Shown here in pieces: positions 53,272 through 63,400 of a stretch of DNA of 64,000 nt. A program made the position numbers and the translations under genes. Within the stretch, counting starts at the first letter, position 1; the number at the start of each line of letters is the position of its first letter. The notes under the pieces were generated by a model. It saw nothing but the letters and a program-made list of their open reading frames with translations. It had not been told where the DNA came from and searched no databases. The stretch is from Myxococcaceae bacterium JPH2 (GTDB taxonomy: Bacteria; Myxococcota; Myxococcia; Myxococcales; Myxococcaceae), in the NCBI GenBank assembly GCA_016458225.1, contig JAEMGR010000003.1:682001-746000 (forward strand). Reading direction: 5' to 3'.

Positions 53272-53832
53272 TCAGCGCAGCGCGCGGATGACGCGAGCGG
53301 GGTTGCCCGCCGCGAGCACGTAGGGGGGCAGGTCCTTGGTCACCACGCTGCCCGCGCCCACCGTGGTGCCCTCGCCCACGGTGACGCCCGGGACGATGAC
53401 GGTGCCCCCGCCCACCCACACCTTCGCGCCGATGCGCACGGGCCGGGTGGACTCAGGGCCTTGGATGCGAACGTCGGGGTCCAACGGGTGCGTGGCCGCG
53501 TAGACGTGCACGCCCGGGCCGAAGAAGACGTCGTCGCCGATCTCCACGTGGTTGCAGTCCAGGACGACGCACTGGAAGTTCATGTACACGCGCGCGCCCA
53601 GGTGCAGGTACGTGCCGTAGTCGCAGAAGAACGGCGGCTCGATATAGACGCCGGGCCCCACGTCTCCGAGCAGCTGCTCCAGCAGGGAGCGCCGCAGCTC
53701 GGCCGCTTCCATGTCCGTCTCGTTGTAGGCGCGCAAGAGGCGCCGTGCTCGCACCCGCGCGGCGGTCAGCTCCGGGTCGTTGCCCAGGTAGAGCTCGCCC
53801 GCCAGCATCTTCTCGCGCTCGCTCCGCGCCAT
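53272..53832 (-). CDS. Maltose/galactoside O-acetyltransferase-type hexapeptide-repeat enzyme
   Basis: A 186-residue left-handed beta-helix acyltransferase. The N-terminus (SEREKMLAGELYLGNDPELT) is the Mac domain of maltose acetyltransferases. The helix region has IEPPFFCDYGTYLHLGARVY, VVLDCNHVEIGDDVFFGPG and VHVYAATHPLD with the catalytic-type His in ATHPLD, then GAKVWVGGGTVIVPGVTVGE and GSVVTKDLPPYVLAAGNPAR, the ending for acetyl-CoA binding. It probably acetylates a sugar in the cytoplasm. The gene is divergent from the MATE pump gene and converges with the HEAT gene; no sugar-metabolism genes are adjacent. Confidence 0.93.
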   Translation of the reverse strand: MARSEREKMLAGELYLGNDPELTAARVRARRLLRAYNETDMEAAELRRSLLEQLLGDVGPGVYIEPPFFCDYGTYLHLGARVYMNFQCVVLDCNHVEIGDDVFFGPGVHVYAATHPLDPDVRIQGPESTRPVRIGAKVWVGGGTVIVPGVTVGEGTTVGAGSVVTKDLPPYVLAAGNPARVIRALR

Positions 53833-54010
53833 GACGTGCCTTTCGCGCCGAGGGGCCTTGTGCCCTCGCCGCCACGATGGACACCGACGCGGAGGACGGC
53901 AAACAGGCCGCCCGCCTGGAGAGGCGACGGGGAGACACTCGGGCCCGGGACGCGTCCCTCGCCCTTCGATGCGGTTGCTGAAAAAAGGACGGGCCTGTAC
54001 GCACCCCGCC

Positions 54011-55408
54011 ATGGAATCCGCGGTCGCCGCGCCCGGCGCTGCTCCCGAGCCACGGGAGCTTCGTCTGTTTCAGCTCACGTGGCCCCTGTTCCTCGAGATT
54101 CTCCTCTTCATGCTGATGGGCACGGCGGACACGCTGATGCTCAGCGGCATCTCCGACGAGGCCGTGTCCGCTGTCGGCGTCGTCAATCAATACCTCTCGC
54201 TCTGCATCCTCATCATGGAGATGGTGAGCAACGGCGCCTCCGTCGTCGTCGCGCAGTACCTGGGCGCCCGCCGCAACGCCGAGGCCGCGCGCATCTCCGC
54301 GCTCGCCATCACCTTGAACCTGCTGCTCGGCGTGACGGTCAGCGCCGCGTTCCTGGTGTTCGGCAATGCCTTGCTCGCGCGGATGAACCTGGCGGGACAG
54401 GTGCTCGAATATGCCCGCACGTACCTGGGCATCGCGGGCGGCTGCATCTTCCTCCAGGCGCTCATCAACGTCTTCGCGAGCCTGCTGCGCACGTACGGCT
54501 TCACGAAGGAGTCCATGTTCGTGTCGCTGGGGATGAACGCGGTGCACATCCTCGGCAACGCGCTCCTCATCTTCGGACTGCTCGGCGCACCGAAACTCGG
54601 CGTGGCCGGCGCCGCGGTCTCCACGGTGGTGAGCCGCTCCACCGCGCTGCTCGTCTTCATCTGGATGCTGTACCGGGTGATGGACGTGAAGATGGTCGCG
54701 CGCGACTACGTGACGTTCTCGAAGGACTACATCCTCAAGATATTGAAGGTGGGCATCCCCTCGGCGGTGGAGCAGCTCACGTACCACTCGTGCCAGACGG
54801 TGTTCCTCTTCTACGTCACGTTCCTCGGGCCCACGGCGCTGGCGTCGCGCCAGTACGCGATGTCCATCTCCCAGTACGTGTTCCTCTTCAGCATCGCGGT
54901 GGGCGTGGGCACGTCCATCATCGTGGGACGGCTGGTGGGCGCGCGCCGCACGGAGGACGCGTACCGCCGCGTGCTGGAGAGCCTGAAGTGGAGCGTGGCC
55001 ATCACCGTAGCGGTGGACGTGCTCGCCATCCTCTTCCGCAAGCCGCTGGTGGGGCTCTTCACGCCGCACGCAGACGTCATCGAGCTCACCTCGCGCGTCA
55101 TCGTGTTGGGGCTGCTGTTGGAGACGGGGCGCTCGTTCAACCTCGTGCTGGTGAACGCGCTGCGCGCCGCCGGAGACGCGCCCTTCACCGTCTACATGGG
55201 CTTCACGTCCATGGTCTGCCTGAGCCTCTCGCTGGGCTACGTCTTCGTCTTCAAGCTGAACCTGGGGCTCGCGGGCGTGTGGCTCGCCGTGGCCGTGGAC
55301 GAGTGGACGCGCGGCATCACCTTCTGGTTCCGATGGAGGAGCCGGGCCTGGCAGAGCAAGTCCCTGGTGAGCGCGGCCGATCCGGCGCCCTCGCTCGCGG
55401 CGGGCTGA
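54011..55408 (+). CDS. MATE family multidrug efflux transporter
   Basis: A 465-residue transporter with 12 predicted helices in two halves. The opening FQLTWPLFLEILLFMLMGTA followed by DTLMLSGISDEAVSAVGVVN is the MATE signature, and the second half begins KILKVGIPSAVEQLTYHSCQ. The mid loop and ISQYVFLFSIAVGVGTSIIV with GRLVGARR match the family. Cytoplasmic tails are short. Transport is expected to be drug/Na+ or H+ antiport at the inner membrane. No regulator is adjacent, and an upstream start at 53831 is out of character, lacking hydrophobicity. Confidence 0.93.
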   Translation: MESAVAAPGAAPEPRELRLFQLTWPLFLEILLFMLMGTADTLMLSGISDEAVSAVGVVNQYLSLCILIMEMVSNGASVVVAQYLGARRNAEAARISALAITLNLLLGVTVSAAFLVFGNALLARMNLAGQVLEYARTYLGIAGGCIFLQALINVFASLLRTYGFTKESMFVSLGMNAVHILGNALLIFGLLGAPKLGVAGAAVSTVVSRSTALLVFIWMLYRVMDVKMVARDYVTFSKDYILKILKVGIPSAVEQLTYHSCQTVFLFYVTFLGPTALASRQYAMSISQYVFLFSIAVGVGTSIIVGRLVGARRTEDAYRRVLESLKWSVAITVAVDVLAILFRKPLVGLFTPHADVIELTSRVIVLGLLLETGRSFNLVLVNALRAAGDAPFTVYMGFTSMVCLSLSLGYVFVFKLNLGLAGVWLAVAVDEWTRGITFWFRWRSRAWQSKSLVSAADPAPSLAAG

Positions 55409-55419
55409 GCCACGCGGCT

Positions 55420-55812
55420 TCAGTGCACGGTGCGGTGAGACTTCGTCCGCGCCGAGCGCTTCAGGCGCGCTTCCAGGTAGTCCTTCAGCACCACGGCGTT
55501 GTTGTGCTCGGTGTCGCGCGCGCCGTACAGCAAGGTGACGCGGCCGTGGCGCGCGGCCTCCAGCAGCGGCTCCCAGGCGTCGTGGTGCGCATCCAGCTCG
55601 CGGGTGTAGCGGCGCCGGAACTCATCCCAGCGCTCCACGTCGTGCGCGAACCACCGCCGCAGCTCCGTGCTGGGGCCCACGTCGCGAGGCCAGCCATCCA
55701 GCCGGAGGTCCGTCTTCTTGACCCCTCGCGGCCACAGCCGATCCACCAGGAAGCGAGTCCCCGTCCGAGCGTCCGCACCCTGCTCGCCATAGACACGCTG
55801 GACTTGAATCAT
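55420..55812 (-). CDS. DUF488 family protein
   Basis: A 130-residue protein of the DUF488 family, identified by RVYGEQGADARTGTRFLVDR followed by LWPRGVKKTDLRLDGWPRDV, RRWFAHDVERWDEFRRRYTR, and VTLLYGARDTEHNNAVVLKD. Members are small soluble proteins of unknown enzymatic role, usually stand-alone. The start at 55812 is favoured by the GGGGG site; 55821 and 55854 are alternatives. The gene converges on the MATE pump gene, 11 bases away. Confidence 0.92.
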   Translation of the reverse strand: MIQVQRVYGEQGADARTGTRFLVDRLWPRGVKKTDLRLDGWPRDVGPSTELRRWFAHDVERWDEFRRRYTRELDAHHDAWEPLLEAARHGRVTLLYGARDTEHNNAVVLKDYLEARLKRSARTKSHRTVH

Positions 55813-55978
55813 CGTCGCCATCCCCCGAGGGGACATGCTGCCCACGCGCGGCACACGTGGGGAGCCGCGAGGGGGACGCTCCAGTCAGGCGCCTCGCCCC
55901 GAGGACGCGAACCGCCCGTCCCGCGAGAGGTGCTCACGCGAGACGGGCAACGTAGCGAACGCGGACCGGGGTCACCGC

Positions 55979-56884
55979 TCAGAGCAGCAGGGCGGAGCTC
56001 ATGGCCGGCACGGCGAGGCCGTACAGCGACACCGAGCCGCGCTCGTCCAGGTTGGTCAGCGTCATGTCCGAGGACAGGACCCCGTTGCACCACTGGTAAT
56101 GCATCACGCTGGACGGGTCATACGGCGTCAACGAGCGCCAGTTCGAGTTCTCGAAGCACGTGCCCGACGCGGGGTTGGTGTGCTCATGCCGGAAGCCGAG
56201 GATGTGGCCCAGCTCGTGGCGCAGCACGCCCTCGGTCGTCATGTTCGGTGCAATCGTCTGCCAGTTCGGATTGGTGTCGAAGTCGTCGTAGTTGATGACC
56301 AGCGTGCGAGCCACGCAGGCGTCGCCGTTCGGGAAGAAGGAGCAGGCCCCGTCGGAGTTCCACGGCACCACCGCGAACATCACGTTGAAGTTGCTGCCGG
56401 TGCAGGAGCCATCCTGCGTCGGGTCATCGATGAACGCGACGTTGGCCAGTCGCGCCCACGAGGAGGCCGCCGCGTGCATCTCCTGCCGCACCCGCGCCTG
56501 CCGCGAGCCGAACGCGGTGCTCACGCAGTAGCTCAAGTGCGTCACCGTCGGGTCTCGCCACAGGTCATCCACGCCGTTCACCTGGTTGACCATCAGCGAT
56601 TGTCCCGTCGAGCCGGTGTCCGTGCCCGCGACCTGCTGGTCGTAGTACGCGCGCAGCGCCTCGAGGGAGGCGAGCGGACGGTCCCACTCGACGACGTAGA
56701 TGTCTCGGCCGTCCACGTGCTTGGTGCTGCGCGCGAGGAAGTCCTCCCAGCTCGGCGCATGGGACGTGGACAGCGTGGGCGGGGTGGGCTCGGCGGGGTC
56801 TGCTCCACCACACCCGGCGAGCGCTCCCAGCAACGCCAGGGACGCCAGCCCGCGCCAGGGCGGTCTGAATTGTCGTGTCATCAT
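55979..56884 (-). CDS. Lipoprotein zinc metalloprotease (metzincin-like)
   Basis: A 301-residue lipoprotein protease. The signal LASLALLGALAGC has lipobox L-A-G-C. The active site is HELGHILGFRHEH (around residue 221), the H-E-x-x-H-x-x-G-x-x-H-E metzincin motif of astacin/matrixin-type enzymes, with a Met-turn SSVMHYQWC downstream. Conserved pairing cysteines (SYCVS, SCTGS, ACSFF, ACVAR, CFEN, WCNG) suggest disulfides. Upstream, ASSWARLANVAFIDD matches the strand before the active site in M10/M12-like proteases. It probably degrades extracellular or surface proteins. The gene sits 19 bases after a small secreted protein gene and is likely co-expressed with it. Confidence 0.88.
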   Translation of the reverse strand: MMTRQFRPPWRGLASLALLGALAGCGGADPAEPTPPTLSTSHAPSWEDFLARSTKHVDGRDIYVVEWDRPLASLEALRAYYDQQVAGTDTGSTGQSLMVNQVNGVDDLWRDPTVTHLSYCVSTAFGSRQARVRQEMHAAASSWARLANVAFIDDPTQDGSCTGSNFNVMFAVVPWNSDGACSFFPNGDACVARTLVINYDDFDTNPNWQTIAPNMTTEGVLRHELGHILGFRHEHTNPASGTCFENSNWRSLTPYDPSSVMHYQWCNGVLSSDMTLTNLDERGSVSLYGLAVPAMSSALLL

Positions 56885-56903
56885 GATGGCGTCACCTGGG
56901 ACA

Positions 56904-57302
56904 TCACATCTCGACCAGGATCATCTTGATGTAACAGGTGCCGCTCACGCCCTCGTAGGCGATCTTCATGTTGCGACGCGCGAGCCCACCCGTGAGGATG
57001 GTCTTCGAGAGCTGGTCGAACAACGGGTGGGTCTGCGAGATGACCAGTCCGTCGTTGCCGGCGCACTGATTCACGCCATTGCCATCCGGATAGTTCGTGA
57101 TGCGCGTGCCCGCGCTGTTCTCGAACCACACGACGATGTCACCGGTGTTCGAGACGCGGTACTGGTCCACGAAGCCCCAGACCTGCCAGACGTAGTAGTT
57201 GCTGGAGGGGGTGGCGTGACCGATGCCCGGCAGGAGGGCCGAGAGGGCGAGCGCGGCACCCAGGACGTACTTCTGGAACAGCGTCTTCTTCGAGCTCTGC
57301 AT
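56904..57302 (-). CDS. Small secreted protein upstream of metalloprotease
   Basis: A 132-residue exported protein. MQSSKKTLFQKYVLGAALAL followed by SALLPGIGHA is a Sec signal, with cleavage after GHA. The mature part is about 100 residues, with strand-like segments YYVWQVWGFVDQYRVSNTGD, LVISQTHPLFDQLSKTILTG and KIAYEGVSGTCYIKMILVEM, and two cysteines that could pair. I recognise no family with confidence. It is the first gene of a two-gene unit with the metalloprotease, so substrate, inhibitor or co-secreted partner are all reasonable inferences. Confidence 0.65.
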   Translation of the reverse strand: MQSSKKTLFQKYVLGAALALSALLPGIGHATPSSNYYVWQVWGFVDQYRVSNTGDIVVWFENSAGTRITNYPDGNGVNQCAGNDGLVISQTHPLFDQLSKTILTGGLARRNMKIAYEGVSGTCYIKMILVEM

Positions 57303-57482
57303 GGCGAAAGCCTTCCGTTGTTGGTGGATGTGAGTCACCCAGTCCAACGAGAGAGGCCGGGAATCTTCCCGAGCCCCCCGCGCCACGCGTCCTTTCCACC
57401 TTCCGCTCCCCGTGGGGCTCGCCTACGCTCCTGCCGCGCTCGACCGCGGAAGCACCCCGCGCGGTCGCTCCGGAAAGACACC

Positions 57483-60400
57483 ATGGCCAACCTCGCCATC
57501 GGCAACATCGAGAAGGTTCGTGCACTGGCGGCCAACGCCCGCTTGCTCCTCGTGGGCGGCGCTCGCGCGTCCACCGACAGCCGGCTCATCGCCTACGAGC
57601 CCGGCACCAACAAGGTGGTGTGGAGCACGGAGCTGCCCTCGGCGGTGCTCGCGCTGGCGCTCCTGGGCGAGCGTTGGTTCGCGGGTGGCGCGGACGGCAC
57701 CGTCGTCTTCGGCTCGCTGTCCGACGGCAAGGTGCAGTTCCAGCTCCACGGCGCGCACGCGGGCGGTTGCACCGCGGTGGCCGCGAGCCCGGATGGAAAG
57801 CTCCTCGCCACGGCCGGCGTGGACGGCATCGTGCGCGTGTGGGAGGTCGAGTCCACCCGCAAGGTGAAGGAGTGGCGGGCCTCGTCGCAGCCGCTGCGCG
57901 CGGTGGCGGTGGACCCCTCGAACACGTACGTGGCCTGCGCGGGTGATGACGGCGTGGTGCGCGCCTTCACCCTGGCCACGGACGCGCGGCGCGACATGCC
58001 GGGCCATGAGGGCGGCGTGCGCGCCCTGGCCTTCACGCCTCGCGACGGGCGCCTGGTGTCCGGCGGCGACGACGGCAAGCTGCGCCTCTGGTACCTGGTG
58101 GGCGCGGTGGAGTTCGAGGTCCGCGGCGACAAGGACAGCGGCCACGCGGGCTCGGTGCTCGCGCTGCTGTTCCCGCCCACGCCCACCGCCGAGGCGGGTG
58201 AAGAGGCCTCGGACCGGGTGTGGTCCGCGGGCAGCGACGGCAAGCTCAAGGTCTGGCGCCTGGATGAGCGCCGCAAGCCGCGCACCTTCGACGTGAGCAG
58301 CAAGCCCGTGACGGCCCTCGCCTTCTCGCAGCCGCCCGCCAACTCGCGGCTGGCCAAGCTGGCGCAGGGGCACGTCTTCGCGGGCGGCGATGACCGCAAG
58401 GTGGCCCGCTACACGGTGGGCCTGGATGGCAAGCCCACCGACGAGACCGTGACGTACGCGCACGGCTTCGACCTGCTCGCCGAGGCCCCGAAGGGAGGCC
58501 GCTCCAAGCGCGAGGCCGCGGTGCGTGAGGCCACCGCGCTGGAGGAGCCCGAGGCGCTGGAGTTCGTCCTGGGGCTCTTGACCTCGGACAACGAGCCCGA
58601 GGTGCGCAAGCTGGCCGCGCTGGAGCTGGCCGCGCGAGGCCGCGCCGGGGCTCGCCCCAAGCTGCGCGAGCGACTCAACGACAATCAGCCCGCGGTGCGG
58701 CTGGCCGCGCTGGAGGCCCTGGAGAAGCTGGAGACGGAGTCCGTGCTGGGCGCGCCGCGCGCGGCCTTGGACTCGCGCTTCTCGGAGATCCGCACCCTGG
58801 GCCTGCGCCGGCTGGCGAAGCTCGGCGGCGCGTCTCCGCTGGTGCCGGGGCTCGTCGCGGGCCGGCTCGCGGACTCGGAGCCCTCGGTGGGGCTGGCGGC
58901 GCTGGACGCGCTCGTCGCCGTCTCTCCGTCGGACAGCCTGGAGCCGCTGAAGACGGCCTTCGAGCGGGGCCCCTCGCCCCTCAAGGTGGAGGTGCTCATC
59001 CGCGCCGCGGGTGGCGGACTCCTGAGTCACCCGCAGCTCCAGCCGCTGGTGGCGCGCGCGCTGGATGACGCGGACGCGGATGTGCGGCGCGTGGCCTTCA
59101 CGGTGCGGGCGCTGGAGCGCCGTCCGCTGGCCGCGGCGCTGGAGTCGCGCGATGAGGACTTCGCGCGCGCGGTGCGTGACGTGGCGCGGATGCTGGCCCT
59201 GCGCGCCAAGCGCAACGCCGGGGACGCGGACGCGAAGTTCACCACCGAGGCCGAGGTCACCGCCTCGCGAGACGCGCTGCTCGCGGGTGCCCCGACGCAG
59301 GGCGCGCTCGCGGAGCCGGACCTCGAGCCGCTGCTCGCCTCCATGGCCTGCCGCACTCCGGACACCGCGCTGCGGGGTGCTCGCGGTCTGGCGCAGGTGG
59401 GCGATGCCCGCGCGCTGGGTGCGCTGCTCCAGCTGTCGCGCGAAGGCGACGCATTCATCCGTCGGCAGGCGGCCTCCTCGCTCCAGGCACTGCAGGATCC
59501 GCGCGCTCGCGAGCGCCTGGTGTGGATGCTGGACGACACCGACGCGGACGTGCGCGCGGCGGCACTGGACGCGGTGGTGACGCTCGACGTGGAGGCGCCG
59601 CTGTCCGCCGCCGAGGCCGCGCTGCGCTCGGGCCACGAGGACGTGCGCGTGCGCGGCCTGGACCGGCTGGTGAAGCTGGGTGCCCAGGCCCAGGGCGCGG
59701 AGCCGCTGCTCGGCAACGCGCTGGAGGACGAGTCCGGCAAGGTGCGCGGCGAGGCCTTCCGCACGCTGTGGGCGTGGAACGAGAAGGAGCCCCAGAAGGC
59801 GCTGGACCGCGCGCTCACGGGTCGCTTCCCGGACCTGCGCCAGCGCGCCGTGGAGGTGCTCACCGAGCGCGGCGCCGAGAACTGGGCCCTGGAGCGGCTG
59901 CGCAAGTCCGTGGAGGACCGCGACGCCACCGTGGCCACCGCCGCCTACGAGTCGTGGGTGAAGCTCGCCGGCAAGGAGAAGCCCGAGCCGCATCTGGCCG
60001 CGCTGACGAGCACCCACGCCTCGCTGCGCGCGCTGGCGGCGAAGAACGCCGCGCAGGCGTCCGCCGAGCCCCTGCGCTCGCCGCTGCTGAAGCTGGTGCA
60101 GGACGAGCGCGTGGACGTGGCCATCGCCGCGCTGGAGTCGCTGGACAAGCTGATCCCGAGCGAGAACGGGCCGCTGCTGGCCGGGCTCGTGGCGGCGGAG
60201 CTGCCGGTGCGCGTGCGGGCCGCGGAGCTGCTGTCCCCGCGCGGCGCCGAGGACATCATCGAGCCGATGCGCGGGTTCATCACCGACAAGGACCTGGAGC
60301 GCATCTACCCGCCTGGGTTGCTCAACCCGCTGCGCGTGCGCGCGGCGCGAGCGCTGGCCTCGCTGGGCTCGCGGCGCCTGTTGGGCTTCTTCGCCACCAC

Positions 60401-63400
60401 GCTCATCCCGCATGAGCTGGGCGACCTCCAGGAGCAGGGCGCGCGCGGCCTCGCCACCGCGAGCCGTCGCGGCGACGAGGGGTTCCTGCTGGATGCGCTC
60501 GGCCACGCCAACGTGGCGGTGCGTTCATGGGGCGCGGACGGCCTGTCGCGCCTGGGCGATGCGCGCGCGCTGCCGGTGCTCACCGGCAACCTGCGCCATG
60601 AGCACCTGCCCATCCGGCTGGGCGCCATCCTCTCCTTCGCGGCGCTGGGGTCCGAGGGCGATGGCGGCCTCCTGCACGGCTTGGAGGACTCCGCGCGCGA
60701 GGTGCAGGAGATGGTGTTCGCCATCGTCCTCGCCCGTGACCTGCGCGCCACGCGCCGTGGCGAGCCGCCCGACCTGCTCACCAGCGCGCTGTCCGGAGGC
60801 CGTCCCGACGTGCGCTACGCCGCCGCCCGCGCGCTGGAGCTGCGCACGGAGCCGGACGCGTACCGCGCGCACCTGGTGGACGTGCTGTTGCCGCCGCGCC
60901 CGGAGAAGGTGGGCGACATGAAGGACTGGCCCTCGGAGGAGGACCGCGCCAAGCGCGTGGTGGGACTCGCCGAGGCCCTCTCCAGCGACCAGCCCGAGCA
61001 GCGCTACGCGGCGGCCCAGGTGCTGCTGCTGCGCAACAAGCCGCTCGACTACTTCCGCGAGGCGCAGAAGGTCGCGCGGCCTCGCACGCTGGACGCCCCG
61101 TGGAAGCCGGAGACGGCGCCCGGCGCCAGCACCGTGCAGACGGGACAGACGGGCGGCGGCAAGAGCTGGCTGCGCCGCCTCTTCTCCGCGGTGAAGCCTG
61201 GCGCGGCGGAGCCCTCGGCCGAGGCCACCGTCGCCGCCGAGCGGCAGCACCTGCGCCGGCTCGCCTTCGGCGCGTACGTGGGCCTCTTGCGGCAGGTGGT
61301 CGCGGGGGATGACGAGGGGCACCGCGTGCGCCGCGATGCGGTGGACCGCGTGGTGAAGCTCACCCAGGAAGGCTACGCGGGCACGCCGGCCGCGGTGGCC
61401 GCGCTGCTGCGCGCGCTGGAGGATCCGCACCAGCTCGTGCGCAAGGCCGCGCTCGCGGGCATCAAGGAGCTGTTCCCCGCCGGCAGCGATGAGCCGCTGG
61501 CGCTGGCCTTGGCCTCGCTGTCGCCGGACGTGGCGCGCGCCGCGCTGGACGAGCTGGCCGAGCGCGGCGACGCGGCCCGGCCCCGAGTGGCCGCCGCGCT
61601 CAACTCGCCGCTCGCGGACGTGCGCAAGTACGCGTTCGAGCTCTTGGAGAAGCTCAGCCCGGCGGGCAGCCTGGAGCCGCTGCTGGCGGCGCTGAGCAGC
61701 GAGCACGCCGACCTGCGCGTGGGCGTCATCGAGCGACTGGCGGGCGCCAACGACGCGCGCGTCACCGAGGCGCTCGGCCGCGCGATGGCCAGCGAGCACG
61801 AGGACCTCCGGCTGCGCGCCGCCGAGCTGCTCGCGTGGCGAAGCGATGACCGCGCCGTGGAGGTGCTGGGCGCCTTCCTGCGCGCCGAGGCCGCGCCGCT
61901 GGTGAAGCGCGCGGTGGAGGGACTGGCGCGGTTGGCCACCCCCGCCGCCGTGGCCGCGCTGGGTGCGCGCCTGTCCGTCGCCACGGACGCCAACGAGCGC
62001 ACCAACCTGGTGAAGGCCCTGGGACGCACGCATCGGGTCGAGGCGCTGGACCTGCTCGCGCGCCGCAGCGTGGACGACGAGGCCCCCGCCGTGCGCCTCG
62101 CCTGCGTGGCGGCCGCCATGAAGGTGGCGGGCACGGACCGCGAGAAGACGAAGGACCGCGAGGCGACGAAGCGAGACCCCGAGCTGGCCGTGCGCTTCCT
62201 GCGCGTGGCGGTGAAGAGCCTGGACGTGGAGGTGCGCAAGGCCGCCGCCGTCGAGTTGCAGATGGGCAAGGAGGCGGGCCAGGACGCGCTGCTGGTGGGC
62301 CTGTTCAACGACCGCGACGCCACCGTGCGCGCGGAGGCCGTGGCGCGCTACTCGAAGCGGGTCATCCACCAGGGCTCGCCGGTGGAGCCGCTGGAGGAGG
62401 TCCTGCGCGCCGGCGACCGGCTGGTGATGCTGCCCGCCGCCGAGGGCGTGGCACACAAGGGCCGCGTCAGCGCGCTGCGTCCCCTGCTGCTGTACGCGCG
62501 CGCCGGAGAGCCGGGCGACCGGGAGCGGGCGCTGATCGCGCTGGGCACGCTGGGTGACGCGCGCGCCCTCGCGGAGCTGGAGACGGTGGCCGCGGGCGGC
62601 ACGCCGGAGGCTCCGGCCGAGCCCTCCATGATGGTGGCCGCCATCGAGGGCCTGGGGCGCCTCGCGGGCCGACTGCCCGAAGGCGAGGAGCGCCGCCGGG
62701 TCGAGGAGAAGGTCGAGGCCGCCGCGTTGGAGGGCCAGACCGAGGAGATGCAGCGCGCGGGCGTGTGCGGTCTGCGCGCCATCGGCGGCGAGCGCGCCCG
62801 GGTGAAGCTGGAGGCCCTGCTGGCGGACGACGGCACGGACGTGGATGTGCGCGTCACGGTGGCCGAGCAGCTCGGGAAGATGGGAGACCTCGCCGCGGAG
62901 GCCGCGCTGGCCGCCGCGCTCGATGACGATGAGGACGAGCTGCGCGAGGCGGCCCGCAAGGCGCTGGACGTGCTCTTCCCGCAGGAGCGCACGCGGGTGG
63001 AGTTCCTCGCGGTGGCCAGCAAGTACACGGACATCTCCGAGCCGGCCGCGGCCTACCTCTCCGGCGAGGGAGACCCCGCGCTTCTGGTGCCCCGCCTGGC
63101 CACCCTGGACAACGCGACGTTGCGGCTGCGGCTGCGCCGAGGCCTCGCGCGACGTGGCGCCCTGCCCATTCCCGAGCTGACCGCGCTCCTGGGCCACGAC
63201 AAGGCGCAGGCCCGCGAGGAGGCCGCGTGGCTGGTGGGCACCTGGACCGGAGAGACGCGCCCGGCTGGCACGGTGGACACCTCCGCGCTGGCGAAGACGC
63301 TGCTCACCACCGAGCGCCGCACCGCCACCGAGTGGGCGGCCACGCCCGCGCCCAAGCGCGCCCCGGTGGCCTCCGCGTGGGAGCGCGTGCTGTGGGCGGC

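Noticed and set aside
56700-57482. 261-codon upstream extension of the WD40-HEAT protein
   Set aside because: It overlaps two well-supported minus-strand secreted-protein genes, and WD40 homology begins at the ATG at 57483.
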